Positions 20,001-29,811 of a stretch of 64,000 nucleotides of DNA are shown here, one piece after another. The notes below the pieces were generated by a model that worked only from the letters and a program-made list of their open reading frames with translations, ran no database searches and was not told where the DNA came from. The translations under genes were made by a program, and so were the position numbers. Positions within the stretch are counted from its first letter, which is position 1. Each line of letters starts with the position of its first letter. Where the stretch lies: positions 1,798,001 to 1,862,000 of the forward strand of contig JADQAV010000002.1 of NCBI GenBank assembly GCA_019775845.1. The letters run 5' to 3'. Origin of the DNA: Myrmaecium sp. VS I D KN 1. Its lineage: Eukaryota > Ascomycota > Dothideomycetes > Valsariales > Valsariaceae.

Positions 20001-22273
20001 ATCGCGGGTTGCGCGGGGGTCACGGTTTGCAGCCCGCCCATTTAAGGCTGCTATAACGATGTCGGCATGTTGCAAAATCTCGAGTACTATGTCCCAGGCG
20101 TGTTCGAGAGTGGGACCAAGCGCAATAGCGAGGTTTAATAGGGCTCGAAGGCACAGAAGATTCCGCGTGTTCAATGATACGTTCATCTCCGTAGATGCTT
20201 GCTTGTTCCTCTCTAAGGAAAGCGATGATGCCTGGCTAACGAGACTGTCCACACTGAGGAGTCCCTTGGTGTTCTGAAACATGCTCGAAGTCTCAGACTC
20301 TGGAGACTTTGGCAAGGATACTGTAGTCGTAAGCACGTTTGACGGTACGGCTGATTTGCCCAGTGTTGTTAGAAAAGCGTCTCGAGGGGTTGAAAGTCTC
20401 AACAGGCCGGCTACTTGGGTGAACTTCTGGATGGAACGAACCAGGGTCCTATAATAGTCTGCATCCAGTGAAGCATTTAGAAATGTGGAGCAAGTGGCAA
20501 GTACTGCAGGCCAACATTCAGTTATCAAGGCCGCGGTTGACTTGATAGCTGCAGAGGCGGGATGCTCTCCTAGCAAAAGAGGATTTATTGGTACAGTCCT
20601 TTTACGATAGGATTGAGTCCTCGACAGACCATTCAGATCTGCAGCTTGCTTATCTGATTCTAAAGCGGCGGGTGTTTCTGCGTCTTCTGCTCCATGTGCC
20701 TTAGCCTTTTTCCTTCGGCTTTCGGTATGCACAGTAAGGGGAAGTATAAACCTCGCGAGTCCTTCCGATAGATTGTTAATACAGGTGAGAATCAGGCTAT
20801 ATGCGTACGTATCAGGCAACGTAGGAGGTTCGCTTTTGTCGCGAAGTTCCATACAAGGGACCCGGACGGAGCTCCACTGGGAACTAATTCCTATGATGTT
20901 TGCGGGGGTGTTGACAGGCCCGGCAATGATGCCCGCAATAGCGTCTGCACCTACTGCAGCTTGATCAAATCCACCATCCCGGTTGTCTGGTTGACCCCCC
21001 GGAGCTGTCGTTTGTTGACCTAGACCAATAACAGCAGGCTTCTCGGTTGAAAGCCGTACAAAAGCGCTAAGAGTATCGCGGAGAATGGACTTCTTGCCAG
21101 CAGTTTCATCATACTGGGCGTAGAGATCTAATGCGAGACCTGGCTCTGCAAAGATTCCCTTGAACAATTCCATGCAAAGCGCTCGTTTCCACGGCGCAGC
21201 TGCCTCCGGATCAAGCATGTGAGTCAGGAGGCCCAGGGCGATTTCGCATTCGGACACCATGATATGAAGATGATGGCGAAGAAGGATATCAAGAATGCGG
21301 ATGATCCGAACCGTGAATGGAAAGTTCGATCTTTCAGATAAGCTCCGAATGATGAGCGGCATTAACAAGGTGCGGAGAATATGGCCTTGCTCAGGATGCC
21401 CCTGAAAGATCTCGTGGTGGTTCGTCAAGATCGCTTCCACGAGTTCCAGGCTTGCTATTGATGCTATTGGCGCAAAGCGGACGAATTCGGGCTTCCGTCC
21501 CTCGATCATGAGGCACAAGTCATGAAAGACCTTGTAGCCGTCGAAAGCAGCTGGCCGGACGGGCACTGGCCCAGACTCTGCAGGGACTTCGGCTACCGTG
21601 GGAATTTCGAGCGCCTTTTCATCCTCTAATGCCACCTTATCAAAAACAGAGATGACTAGTTGTTGGAGCGTGGCAGCCGCCGTGTTGCTCACAACTGGAT
21701 TCTTGGTGTTCTCCAGGGAAGAGCATACTTGCAGCACACTAGATAGAAGCTCGCCCTTGAGCTCGACGGAATAATTTTGTAGCAATGCGGGCAGTGCTTG
21801 GAGGATTTTGAGCTGGATATCAAGGCCTAATTGACTTGATTCTTTGAAAGCGTCCAGGACCTCCTTTAGCCGTTCGCGGGGGATAGCCCGTGATATCGAC
21901 AACCTCTGTAGACAAATCACCGCGGCGCCAGCAAGCTTCGCATTTTGAGTAGAACATGCGAGTAGGAAAGGAAGAATAAAATGGGGGCGACGATTAAGAT
22001 CTTCGGAGGCATTAGCAACAAGATTGAACGTATATGGCGGCCCACTTCCAGACTCACCCGCCGCTAACTGTGCCTCAGAGGTCGAATGTAGTGTTTTTAG
22101 ATCCTGGAGTGATTTTTCAGCAGCCTACAATCGGTGTTGTTAGTATGGGCTCAGAGATTCCGCGTGTTCAAGCCGTGAGGCTGGGATTTGAATACATTTC
22201 GGACTTCAGCGTTCTTTCTCTTCGAATCTTGGATGATATTGGAAAGCTCCGTCTGCAGAATTTGTGTAGTCAT
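17003..22273 (-). CDS. MON2: Mon2, Golgi/endosome Arf-GEF-like protein
   Basis: Three exons, 22196..22273, 19053..22124 and 17003..19006, encode 1717 residues. Mon2 is a large peripheral protein of the trans-Golgi network and endosomes, related to the big Arf-GEFs (DCB, HUS and HDS helical repeats) but lacking a Sec7 domain. It scaffolds Dop1/Neo1 and works in endosome-to-Golgi retrieval. The start MTTQILQTELSNIIQDSKRK with RNAAEKSLQDLKTL across intron 1, the HUS-like stretch SSVLQVCSSLENTKNPVVSN, and ISLTTITYFWNVSDFLRSR across intron 2 are typical of the family. The rest is alpha-helical repeat with no catalytic motif. The length fits other fungal Mon2 proteins. It faces MMS2 across a short divergent promoter. 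Confidence 0.93.
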
Positions 22274-22714
22274 GCTAGCAACTGCATGAGACCATAGCTA
22301 TAATAGTCCCTGCGAGTGCCGCTCCAGCAAAGTTCTCTAGAATGCGTGAAATGCTAAGTGCATATCAGAAGCGCAGGGAGGTGAGCATAGCTGGCCTGTT
22401 GCAGTTGCGCCGCGTGGCTGGTGCCTGCCAAGCAACCCAGGCCCGTGCTCTCCGTCGTCACTGCTCTGAGAATCACCATCCCGTTAGCTACTACCTACCT
22501 TAGTACCTACCTACAACAGACGACAAGCTCTTCGCCATCTCCTGTGCCGCCAGTACAGTACTTCCTGTACCCCGGAATCACTAACTAATCTCTGCTTCCC
22601 AATATACCTCTGACACCGTTTTAACGGTCGATCTGGTCATTCTATAACTACCCGGTCCCTCTCCGCGTTTACCCCGCCGTCGCCAAAGCAGCCTACACCA
22701 CTACACTACACAAG
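22274..22714. promoter_or_regulatory. Divergent promoter between MON2 and MMS2
   Basis: This 441-bp region separates two diverging starts. It contains a cluster of CTACCTAC-type words at 22488-22515 and GTACAGTA at 22553, the same short words that recur in other gaps of this window. The last 100 bp before MMS2 are C/CA-rich. Confidence 0.5.
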
Positions 22715-23343
22715 ATGACGGCCACAGTCCCGCGGAATTTCCGGCTACTAGAGGAGCTAGAGAAGGGAGAGAAGGGTCTTGGAGCAGGTAGGCTGGATCG
22801 TTTATCTCGGGTCTCGCTTCTTGTGCCTAACGATGTCGCAAGAGGCGTGCTCGTACGGCCTTGACAACGGCGACGACCTGCTCATGTCAGATTGGAACGG
22901 TACCATCCTGGGGCCCCCACACGTTAGTACTCGAGGTCGCTCAGCATGGACTGCTCTAACCAGATGGACAGAGCGTGCACGAAAACCGCATTTACAGTCT
23001 CAAGATTCACTGCGGACCAAACTACCCGGATGTTCCACCAGAGATATCTTTCGTGTCCAAGATCAACCTCCCCTGTGTTGACCAGAAGACCGGCAAGGTA
23101 GACCCGAACGCACACTTGATAGTCAGGGACGACGTTAACCAGCTTGCCAGGTGGACCCTTCAAAACTACCGTGCTTGTCGCAGTGGAAGCGCGAATACAC
23201 GATGGAAACCATTCTGATAGAGCTCAGAAGGTATGTGACACTTTGAACTAGTAGCTTTCCATGTTACTAACGTTTTACATAGGTACATGGCCTTACCCCA
23301 GCATAAGAAGCTTCCCCAGCCTCCCGAGGGCACTACATACTAG
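22715..23343 (+). CDS. MMS2: Ubiquitin-conjugating enzyme variant Mms2
   Basis: Five exons, 22715..22787, 22843..22922, 22972..23097, 23151..23230 and 23283..23343, encode 139 residues. Mms2 is the catalytically inactive partner of Ubc13; together they build K63-linked ubiquitin chains on PCNA for error-free DNA damage tolerance. The family sequence is nearly continuous: VPRNFRLLEELEKGEKGLGA, EACSYGLDNGDDLLMSDWNG, TILGPPHSVHENRIYSL, INLPCVDQKTGK, then VDPSKLPCLSQWKREYTMET and the end KKLPQPPEGTTY. The active-site HPN/Cys region of true E2 enzymes is absent, as expected. Intron 3 is only 53 nt and begins GTAGACCC, almost the same as the GTGGACCC that starts exon 4, so automated prediction may misplace this boundary. 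Confidence 0.94.
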
Positions 23344-23751
23344 ATCATGGCGTGAGCACGCTGTGCGGTATGGCTACGGGCAGGAGTAGTATGACGGGAC
23401 TAGAACTCACGGGAAACAAATACCCGTCAGGCAGGTTTCGTGGACATTATTCAACAGTTTGGTATGATGCATTGGCATGGTGTCCAGGAATTCGAAGGTG
23501 CCTTTAGGGATAGATCCAATAAGAGTCGAGTTGCTCTACCTCGCTTCTGCTTCCCGGAGCGTATTATTTGTGAGGTTGATCTGCTTTGTGCTGGTATTCC
23601 CATGGTCTCGGACTTACTCGCCAAGTCCGAGTCGGTGGCTGTAGGGCTGAGGCGCCCGTGCACGTGCACGTGCAGTTCCGTTGCAAGTTTTGAGACTTGA
23701 CCCTTTCAATTCCGATTGAAGCACCTAACGAATGATGCTTTACAGCCGTGG
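23344..23751. other. Intergenic region between MMS2 and the LYR gene
   Basis: This 408-bp gap lies between two plus-strand genes. A GTGCACGTGCACGTGCA palindromic run lies near 23658, containing CACGTG E-box-like cores about 90 bp before the next ATG. No gene is seen. Confidence 0.5.
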
Positions 23752-24776
23752 ATGCCGTCCTTCCTGGTTCCAAAGAAGACACTGCAGCATCGAGTAGCAT
23801 GTGAGATTCGCTCGAACCCCCTCTACCGACTCTTTCTCATGCACCGTTAGCGATCGCCTTATATCGAGCTCTCCTGTCACAGTGCTCACGAGCTCCTATC
23901 ACCGAAAGCGAACGAACAGCCCTGCGAAATGTTGCGCGCAACCGCTTCAGAGCCAACCGGGAGCTCACTAGCCCTTCCTTGTTGAAATGCGCCTTTTCTG
24001 CGGGCTATGAGGTACGCCTACCCATGCGCGAAAGCTGGGAATTTTCTTTAGTTGACGCAGCTTTGCTCCAGGCACTCGACATCCTCGACTCATCAGTCGC
24101 TGGCAATGCCGCCTCCACCGATAAGCTGAAGTCCATAATTCCGCAATTGCGGCCAGGATTAAAACGGATTTTGGGTCTCGCGCCGGCCAAAACCAGCAAA
24201 CCGAAAGCACGGTCTCCCAGTGCCTGTCTACCCCCCGAGCAATCCACGTTGGTTACCCGACCGCATGTCCAAATCTCCGGGATTCGAAAGATACCCAAGC
24301 TCATCTCCGCGGGAGGGATACCCATGCTTCGGTACAAGAAACCCCAACCGCCCAACCTCTCGCGCATTATCAAGTACAAGATCGTGAAGCGGCAGAAGTC
24401 GATCAATCTAAGGAACGACATCATGGATTTTTGGATGCCCTTGGCCGGCTTTGAGGATGAATGGGACGTTCTCTTGGGCAAGATGAGCAATCTTGCATTG
24501 GAGGATGACGCGGGGTTTCGGAGTACGTATGAGAACATAATGGAGGCGGAAGTCGCAGCACATATTCGGCAGCGAAAGCAGGACGCCGAGATTGCACAAC
24601 GCATGCAAGAGATTGTGGACCAGGAGATCAGGCTGGCGAGAGAGGAGAAGCTCGAAAGAAGGCGAGCTGCAAGGGCCGCAAAACGAGCCAGAAAGGAGGC
24701 AGAAGACTCGGGCACGATTGAAGGGTCTCCGTCCGGTGGAAGCGACGGGAACTCGAAACCGATTGAGACAAAGTAA
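23752..24776 (+). CDS. LYR-motif protein with a long basic extension, probably mitochondrial
   Basis: My model has three exons: 23752..23800, 23851..24011 and 24072..24776, 304 residues. The second intron (24012..24071, 60 nt) has no stop and is a multiple of three, so reading through gives 324 residues. I remove it because it has a clear donor (GTACGC) and acceptor (CTCCAG) and because splicing restores a smooth GYE|ALDILD join. The N-terminus carries the LYR motif (IALYRALLSQC, LYR at 20-22) and a following RNRFRANRELT helix, as in Complex1_LYR proteins that bind acyl carrier protein or iron-sulfur assembly factors. The remaining 230 residues are unusual for LYR proteins: a basic LRYKKPQPPNLSRIIKYKI segment and a Glu/Arg coiled coil. 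Mitochondrial location is inferred from the family and basic N-terminus. Confidence 0.75.
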
Positions 24777-25055
24777 TAATATTTTTCTGTCCTTCGGGGA
24801 CATCTTGGTGTTGTCCTTTCATCCCACCAAAGCTTAGACGGATCCCGACTTATGTGCAATCCTTGCCCATTTCTTATCCAAGGCATTCAATGAAGGTGCA
24901 CCGTGTTGGCCAGAGACTGTGGCCAGAGAACCCAGAAGCCCGTTGTAGCTCCTTACTAAAGAGCAGCCGCGGCCCAATGCATTCCCCGGTGCTGAAGTTC
25001 ACTATCCGGCATACGTCTCGTCTCGACCAATATTCGAAGTGTAGAGGATCATCTC

Positions 25056-26030
25056 TCATAGCTTGCCTTTTTTCTTCAGCTCTTCCAGCTCTTCCGACAA
25101 GGCCCTCCTCATCTCCTTAGCTAACTGCACCCCTTCAACATCATCCATATCCTCTCTTTGCCCTCTTCCGAACATTGTCCAGCTCTTGTTCTGCAACTCT
25201 GGCATCGCCGGCGGCCGCGGGATGACGTGAAAATGGACATGCGGAACCACCTGAGCCGCGCGAACGCCTGGGAAGAACATTAATCACCTCGAGCCAGCTG
25301 CCAGGCTTCGACCCTTCTCCCCCACCAAGCCGATGTGACGCGGAACTCACCGTTATTCTGCACGATGTTGTAGTCGTCCACACCTGTCACCCTTGCGACG
25401 GTACGCGCCAGAAGGGGAAGCCAAAAACCTGAAAGAGAAGGCAAGGCATTGAGGTCAGACATGCCACTCTCATGGTCACACAGGACAGGACGCAGTGTCC
25501 CGCAACTTCATGAGCCAAAATGAAGGAGATATTGCGAGCCCCATGCGTGGCTTAGTCTATCAGACGCCGCTGAGGCTTCCGGCAATGTTGTTGCAAGGGG
25601 AAGAAAGACAGAGGAAGAAACGCTTCAATGCCCCCAGGGGGCTTTTGCTCAGTTCTCAGCATAACCGTGGGGGCAGGTTCCTTCAGGAGGCTTTCAAAAC
25701 CACGATAGAATCAAAATCAATAGACGTACCGATCTCTCTCCCAACGGTCCCCTCAACCTCGCCCACCTTCTTGATGTGGGTTCGGGTAGCGACCAGCAGG
25801 TGCCCCCGGGTCATAGGCATGATGTCCAAAAAGGCCAGGACCTCTGGCGCCGACAGCACGAGGAAGCAAGACGGCTGGATGCGTTCCGGGTTGGCAGCCT
25901 CATCGTTGGGAACGCATCGAGCGAGATCGCTGGCGGATGAGCAGGACGCCTCCGCAGGATACGCATCCGCGATGTTGCAGAACGGGCAAGGTTCCGAATA
26001 GGCTTCAAGTGGACTGGGGGTTTTCGTCAT
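25056..26030 (-). CDS. HIT-family nucleotide hydrolase/transferase
   Basis: Three exons, 25730..26030, 25351..25428 and 25056..25267, encode 196 residues. HIT proteins cleave or transfer nucleotide phosphoramidates, adenylates or dinucleoside polyphosphates using a histidine triad. The triad is plain: VVPHVHFHVIPRP (His-x-His-x-His), in exon 3. Upstream are PCPFCNIADAYP with a CxxC like HINT proteins, FLDIMPMTRGHLLVATRTH, and YNIVQNNG before VRAAQVVPH. The C-terminus is a charged helix (MRRALSEELEELKKKGKL). An insert of about 30 residues after CPFCNIA is longer than in HINT1. The substrate cannot be assigned. Cell-cycle-type CACGAAA and ACGCG words lie about 225-255 bp upstream of its start. 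Confidence 0.9.
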
Positions 26031-27078
26031 GGTTCTCCCCGCAGTAAGTAATCTTCCTGATGATCCTGGTTTACGGCCTTCTGCTTTCTTTCTAAATTAT
26101 ATCTCTTTTCCTTGGCCAGCCGCGTTGAACCGCGTTACGCCATCGGTCGCGCCTGGATATGGTGACGATCCGAGGTTGCGGATCGCGTGTGACGGGTGAC
26201 GTCGGTTGGCGCCAGAGGACAACGCCCCTTGGCGGCCGATCAACGCATAAGCGGCACGAAAACGCGAGGCACGCGCGAAAAGCGCTGCGGGACGGCGTGG
26301 ACAGGGCACCAGCACACGTAAAGGTAGAGAATTTAGAAACTGGTGGTAATTTCTATTCATTTACCTACATCCTCCGCTGAAACCCCATACCCAATATCCA
26401 GAAGAATGCCGTGACCGTAGTGAATAGCGGGGAGATATGCCTATCCGCCAGAAAACAAAACAGCTCCTGCCGCCAATCCCATGCATTTATACCATCATCC
26501 GAATAGCCAAGTTACCAAGATTCCCCTTCGAACAGACTGAGGGAGAACGTCGAAACGGGAGGGTAAAAGAAGGGTTAGGCCCAGATCTAACAGCGTGCAG
26601 GGGGAAAAAGGCCACAGGAAAGAAAAGAACAACCGCCGATAGAGAAATGGGTGAAGAATCTGGAAGCACACGAAGCAGCCTACATAGTGCAAGGAGGCAG
26701 TTTGGCAGGGTAATGAGTTTTCGCTATGGCACTCATTGTGCATCCAGGGGCAAATCTCGGTGCCATCCACTTGTATCAATGACTCCGTCCAGCAGGCTGT
26801 TAAGAGAAGTTGAGAAAGGGGAATAAACAAAAACCATAGGTGTAAGAAAGGTGTACCCTAACCCCAAGATCAAGACGCCTTTGATGAAAACATAAGCAAT
26901 TATGCAAAGCTTCTTTCCTCGAAGGCATTCGCATAAGATCGGACATAGTGATGGTTCTCTGTTGCAGGATCGTGGGTGCTGCAGTCGAACCGGGTTATGA
27001 GGATGTCATTAGAAGGGACGCTGAGAACGTTGCCACGTGCTCGGAGAGAGGTTGGAGGCGAGAGTGTGGACGAGATGT
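26031..27078. promoter_or_regulatory. HIT gene promoter and nimE 3' flank
   Basis: This region of about 1 kb lies between two minus-strand genes. Close to the HIT start (26225-26285) is a cluster of CACGAAA, two ACGCG and a GCGCGAAAA word, resembling SCB, MCB and E2F-type G1/S sites. The remainder (26400-27078) is purine-rich and should contain the nimE 3' UTR. No gene is supportable. Confidence 0.45.
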
Positions 27079-28743
27079 TTAGGCGCGAGCGGGTTTGGAA
27101 TCAGTACGGGCGCGGGAAATGTTTTCGGAAGTACCCTGCTCAGCGTTTACGGCGGCCACGTACGCCTTAGCCCATTTACGGAGGACAATCGAAGCTAATA
27201 GATGTCAGTGGTTTATAACCGTTGATAGAAGTGGACTGTCTAACCTTTGAGGAATTTCTTGCTGGCATATTTCTTGAAGAATGCTTCGTGGTGGACAGGG
27301 CCGCTGAGATAGTCGATCATAAGATCAAGGACCGGCTGAATTTCTTCCTCGGTGTAGCCGGAGTAGTGAGTGAGAGTAGCGTCCCAAGGCCCGCGCTGCA
27401 AAACCTCGCGGGCAAGGTACATAGCTGCCGCAGCGATCAGACTGGGAGGGTGCTCGATGAAGCGGTGATCTAAGCAGCTGATCTCAAGCAAATACTTGCC
27501 GAGGGTTCGCGTTTCGATGTCATAGTTATCTGCCTTGGAGATCCGGCGAAGAAAGTTCATTGGGTTGGGATAGCTGAGGTCGTAGTTTAGCGCAGCGAGG
27601 ATGAAGCGCTCGGCACTCAAAATCTCCTCTTCCGTGAATCCATCGTCTGCAACATGACGGAAGTTCTGGACATGAGGGGAGAGAACCTCTTCGTACTTCG
27701 ACGCGATGAACATCGCCGTGACACCGACCAGCTGAAGACGGTCGAGTTGAACGATCTTGCATGAAAGGAAACGATCAATGATGTTCACCGCAAGGAACAA
27801 GGTCTCTGGCAATAGACGGAAACGAGTGTGAACCTCAAGGAGCCAATCAACGAGAATGCCGCGCATCTTCCACTCCAGTTCCGATTGGTTGTCCATGTAG
27901 CGTGGGTTGGCCAAGGTGTGGACCTCGAGTACTTTGAGATACTCGAAGATTTCGCCAACGTATTCCGAAACCATCAGAGGGTCATCGATGTCTTCCTTGT
28001 CCAGGTCCGGCACCTGCGCTTCAACCTTGGGCTGAGCAGGCTTAACCTCGATGACCTGTTCCACATATTCTTCAGCCTCTTCCTTGATGACCTCGGGCCG
28101 TTCTTTGACCGGCGCGACATTCTCTCCATCCTCCTCCTTGACTTCCTTGGATGCTTTGGTGCTGGACACGTTCCGCTTCTTGGGGACATTGCCAGCAACC
28201 CCAGAGCCGCTTGACGGCCTCTTCAACTCCGACACACCATTTTTGTCCTTGCTTCCCAGAATAGAACGCGTCGAAGTGGTTTTTGAAGACTTCTGTACCC
28301 TAGTCGGCTGTGCTGCTTTGGAGACGAGACCTCCTTTGGTGGCCGTAGACTTCTTCGCATCCTTGGCATCGGCGGTGTTATCACTGGGCTTCGTCACGTT
28401 GCTGACATCGCCGAGAGCAGCGCGTTTCCTGGTTGCGCCGGTCGTTGTCTTCGCGCCCAACGAGGTGGTTGACTTCTTGGCTTGGATAGCCTTCTTAGGC
28501 ACGTCCGACACGTCGTGACCACCGTGCAGCGCGGCGGTTTTGGCACGCGTCAGTCGCGTTGTGCTAGCATTTTCATCGTTCTCGTCTGTTACCGGACGTT
28601 GTCTAAGAGTGCGTCCCTAGATTGAACGTGTTAGAGCAAGCAATATGGCGGAGCGACGGAAGATGAAGGTCGGGAAGATGCGGCAGGGTAGCAGGACGTG
28701 GTAGCGCGGAGGGGCAAGGTGGACATGTACTTACTGGAGGCAT
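27079..28743 (-). CDS. nimE: G2/mitotic cyclin B (NimE type)
   Basis: Three exons, 28735..28743, 27245..28616 and 27079..27194, encode 498 residues. Cyclin B activates Cdk1 (NimX) for entry into mitosis. The 9-nt first exon gives MPP. The joined N-terminus reads GRTLRQRPVTDEN, and the destruction box RAALGDVSN lies at 68-76. The cyclin box starts around YMDNQSELEWKMRGILVDWL and continues through LFLAVNIIDRFLS and MFIASKYEEVLSP to a second fold with LEISCLDHRFI. The third exon adds ASIVLRKWAKAYV after FFKKYASKKFLK and matches the usual continuation of fungal NimE; without splicing the protein would stop after KFLKG. Its donor is a weak GTTAGA. A Lys/Thr/Ser-rich disordered region separates the destruction box from the cyclin box. 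Confidence 0.94.
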
Positions 28744-29811
28744 GACTGAGACGAGTATCGAAGACTTGAAACTGTCGTCGAAGAAGTTGCTGAAGTGTTA
28801 AGTGTGGGTTGGGGACGGTAGTATAAGTGGGTGGCTTTGTTATGATGTACTAGATTCAAAGTTAGTTCAATTTCGCTCGCATGAAGGGCCAATACACGCT
28901 AATTCAGTACCTCTAAACGCGGCACCAAGGCCAAGATGTATCGGCAATGATACGAGAGCCCGCTCTAGACGTGGAGGGAGATGCTCCTAAAGCATACAGC
29001 ACCTCCGACACGTCCTGAAGATACTGACACGCAGGCCAGCGGAAGTTGATATTGGAGGTGAGAATGAAAAACCAGATAGGTCGAACGCGAATGACTCGAC
29101 TCTTTCAGAAGGGAAACGGAGAAGAGTAAGTCGAGCGACGCGGAAAAAGGTGGAAAGTGTGGTGGTGGTGGTGTGGTGTGGTGGAAGTCGAGGGTTCGGT
29201 CTGGGGGGTTTTGTGTACGGGTTTGGCGGCCGTGTAAGAGGAGGCAGGTAGTTGTTTGCTTGGATGGTCTTGGCTCCCGCGAACTACGCGCGATGCCGAA
29301 GCGTAACCTGCTGGCTGGCTTGCCCCATGCGCCGCCGTGACAGGACGGCCAGACTTCACCTCGTCCTGCACGCTGGCACGCCGACGCGAACCACAGAACG
29401 ACGTCCGCTTCCCTTAGTCACTTGGACTGGCGCCGTCTGTCCCTGAGCAGACTTCCATTCACAACAGAAATTAATTATTCAACTGAATAATCGACCGCAA
29501 CGCGCCTTCTCGTCTCCCTGCGCAGCCGTGCCATTTCCTCTTGGCCTGCCTGTTCCGGCCTTGTCGCCTGGCCAACCGCCCATTCAGGCCTAGCGCTGCC
29601 CGCGAATTTTCGAGTGACCGCTCGGCTCCGAGCGAGATCGTGAACGACATACTTGGTACCCAACTTATTACCTGGCTGACGCTCACCGGTGCGCCTGCAT
29701 TGGGACTTTGCTGCGAGCACTCGTCCGCCATATCCACCGCTCTTTCGTGAACGCCGGAACCGCCTATCTCCCGGCTTCACATCTGCCACCCACCGACTTC
29801 GGACAGTCGCT
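28744..29811. promoter_or_regulatory. Divergent promoter between nimE and RML2
   Basis: This 1068-bp region separates two diverging starts. A GGTGTGGTG-type tract (29160-29186) and Arg-codon-like GC-rich sequence (29270-29450) occur in the middle. An AT-rich AATTAATTATTC stretch lies at 29470. The plus-strand frame of RML2 stays open up to 29689, but the first ATG with a presequence-like continuation is at 29812. No third gene is seen. Confidence 0.45.
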
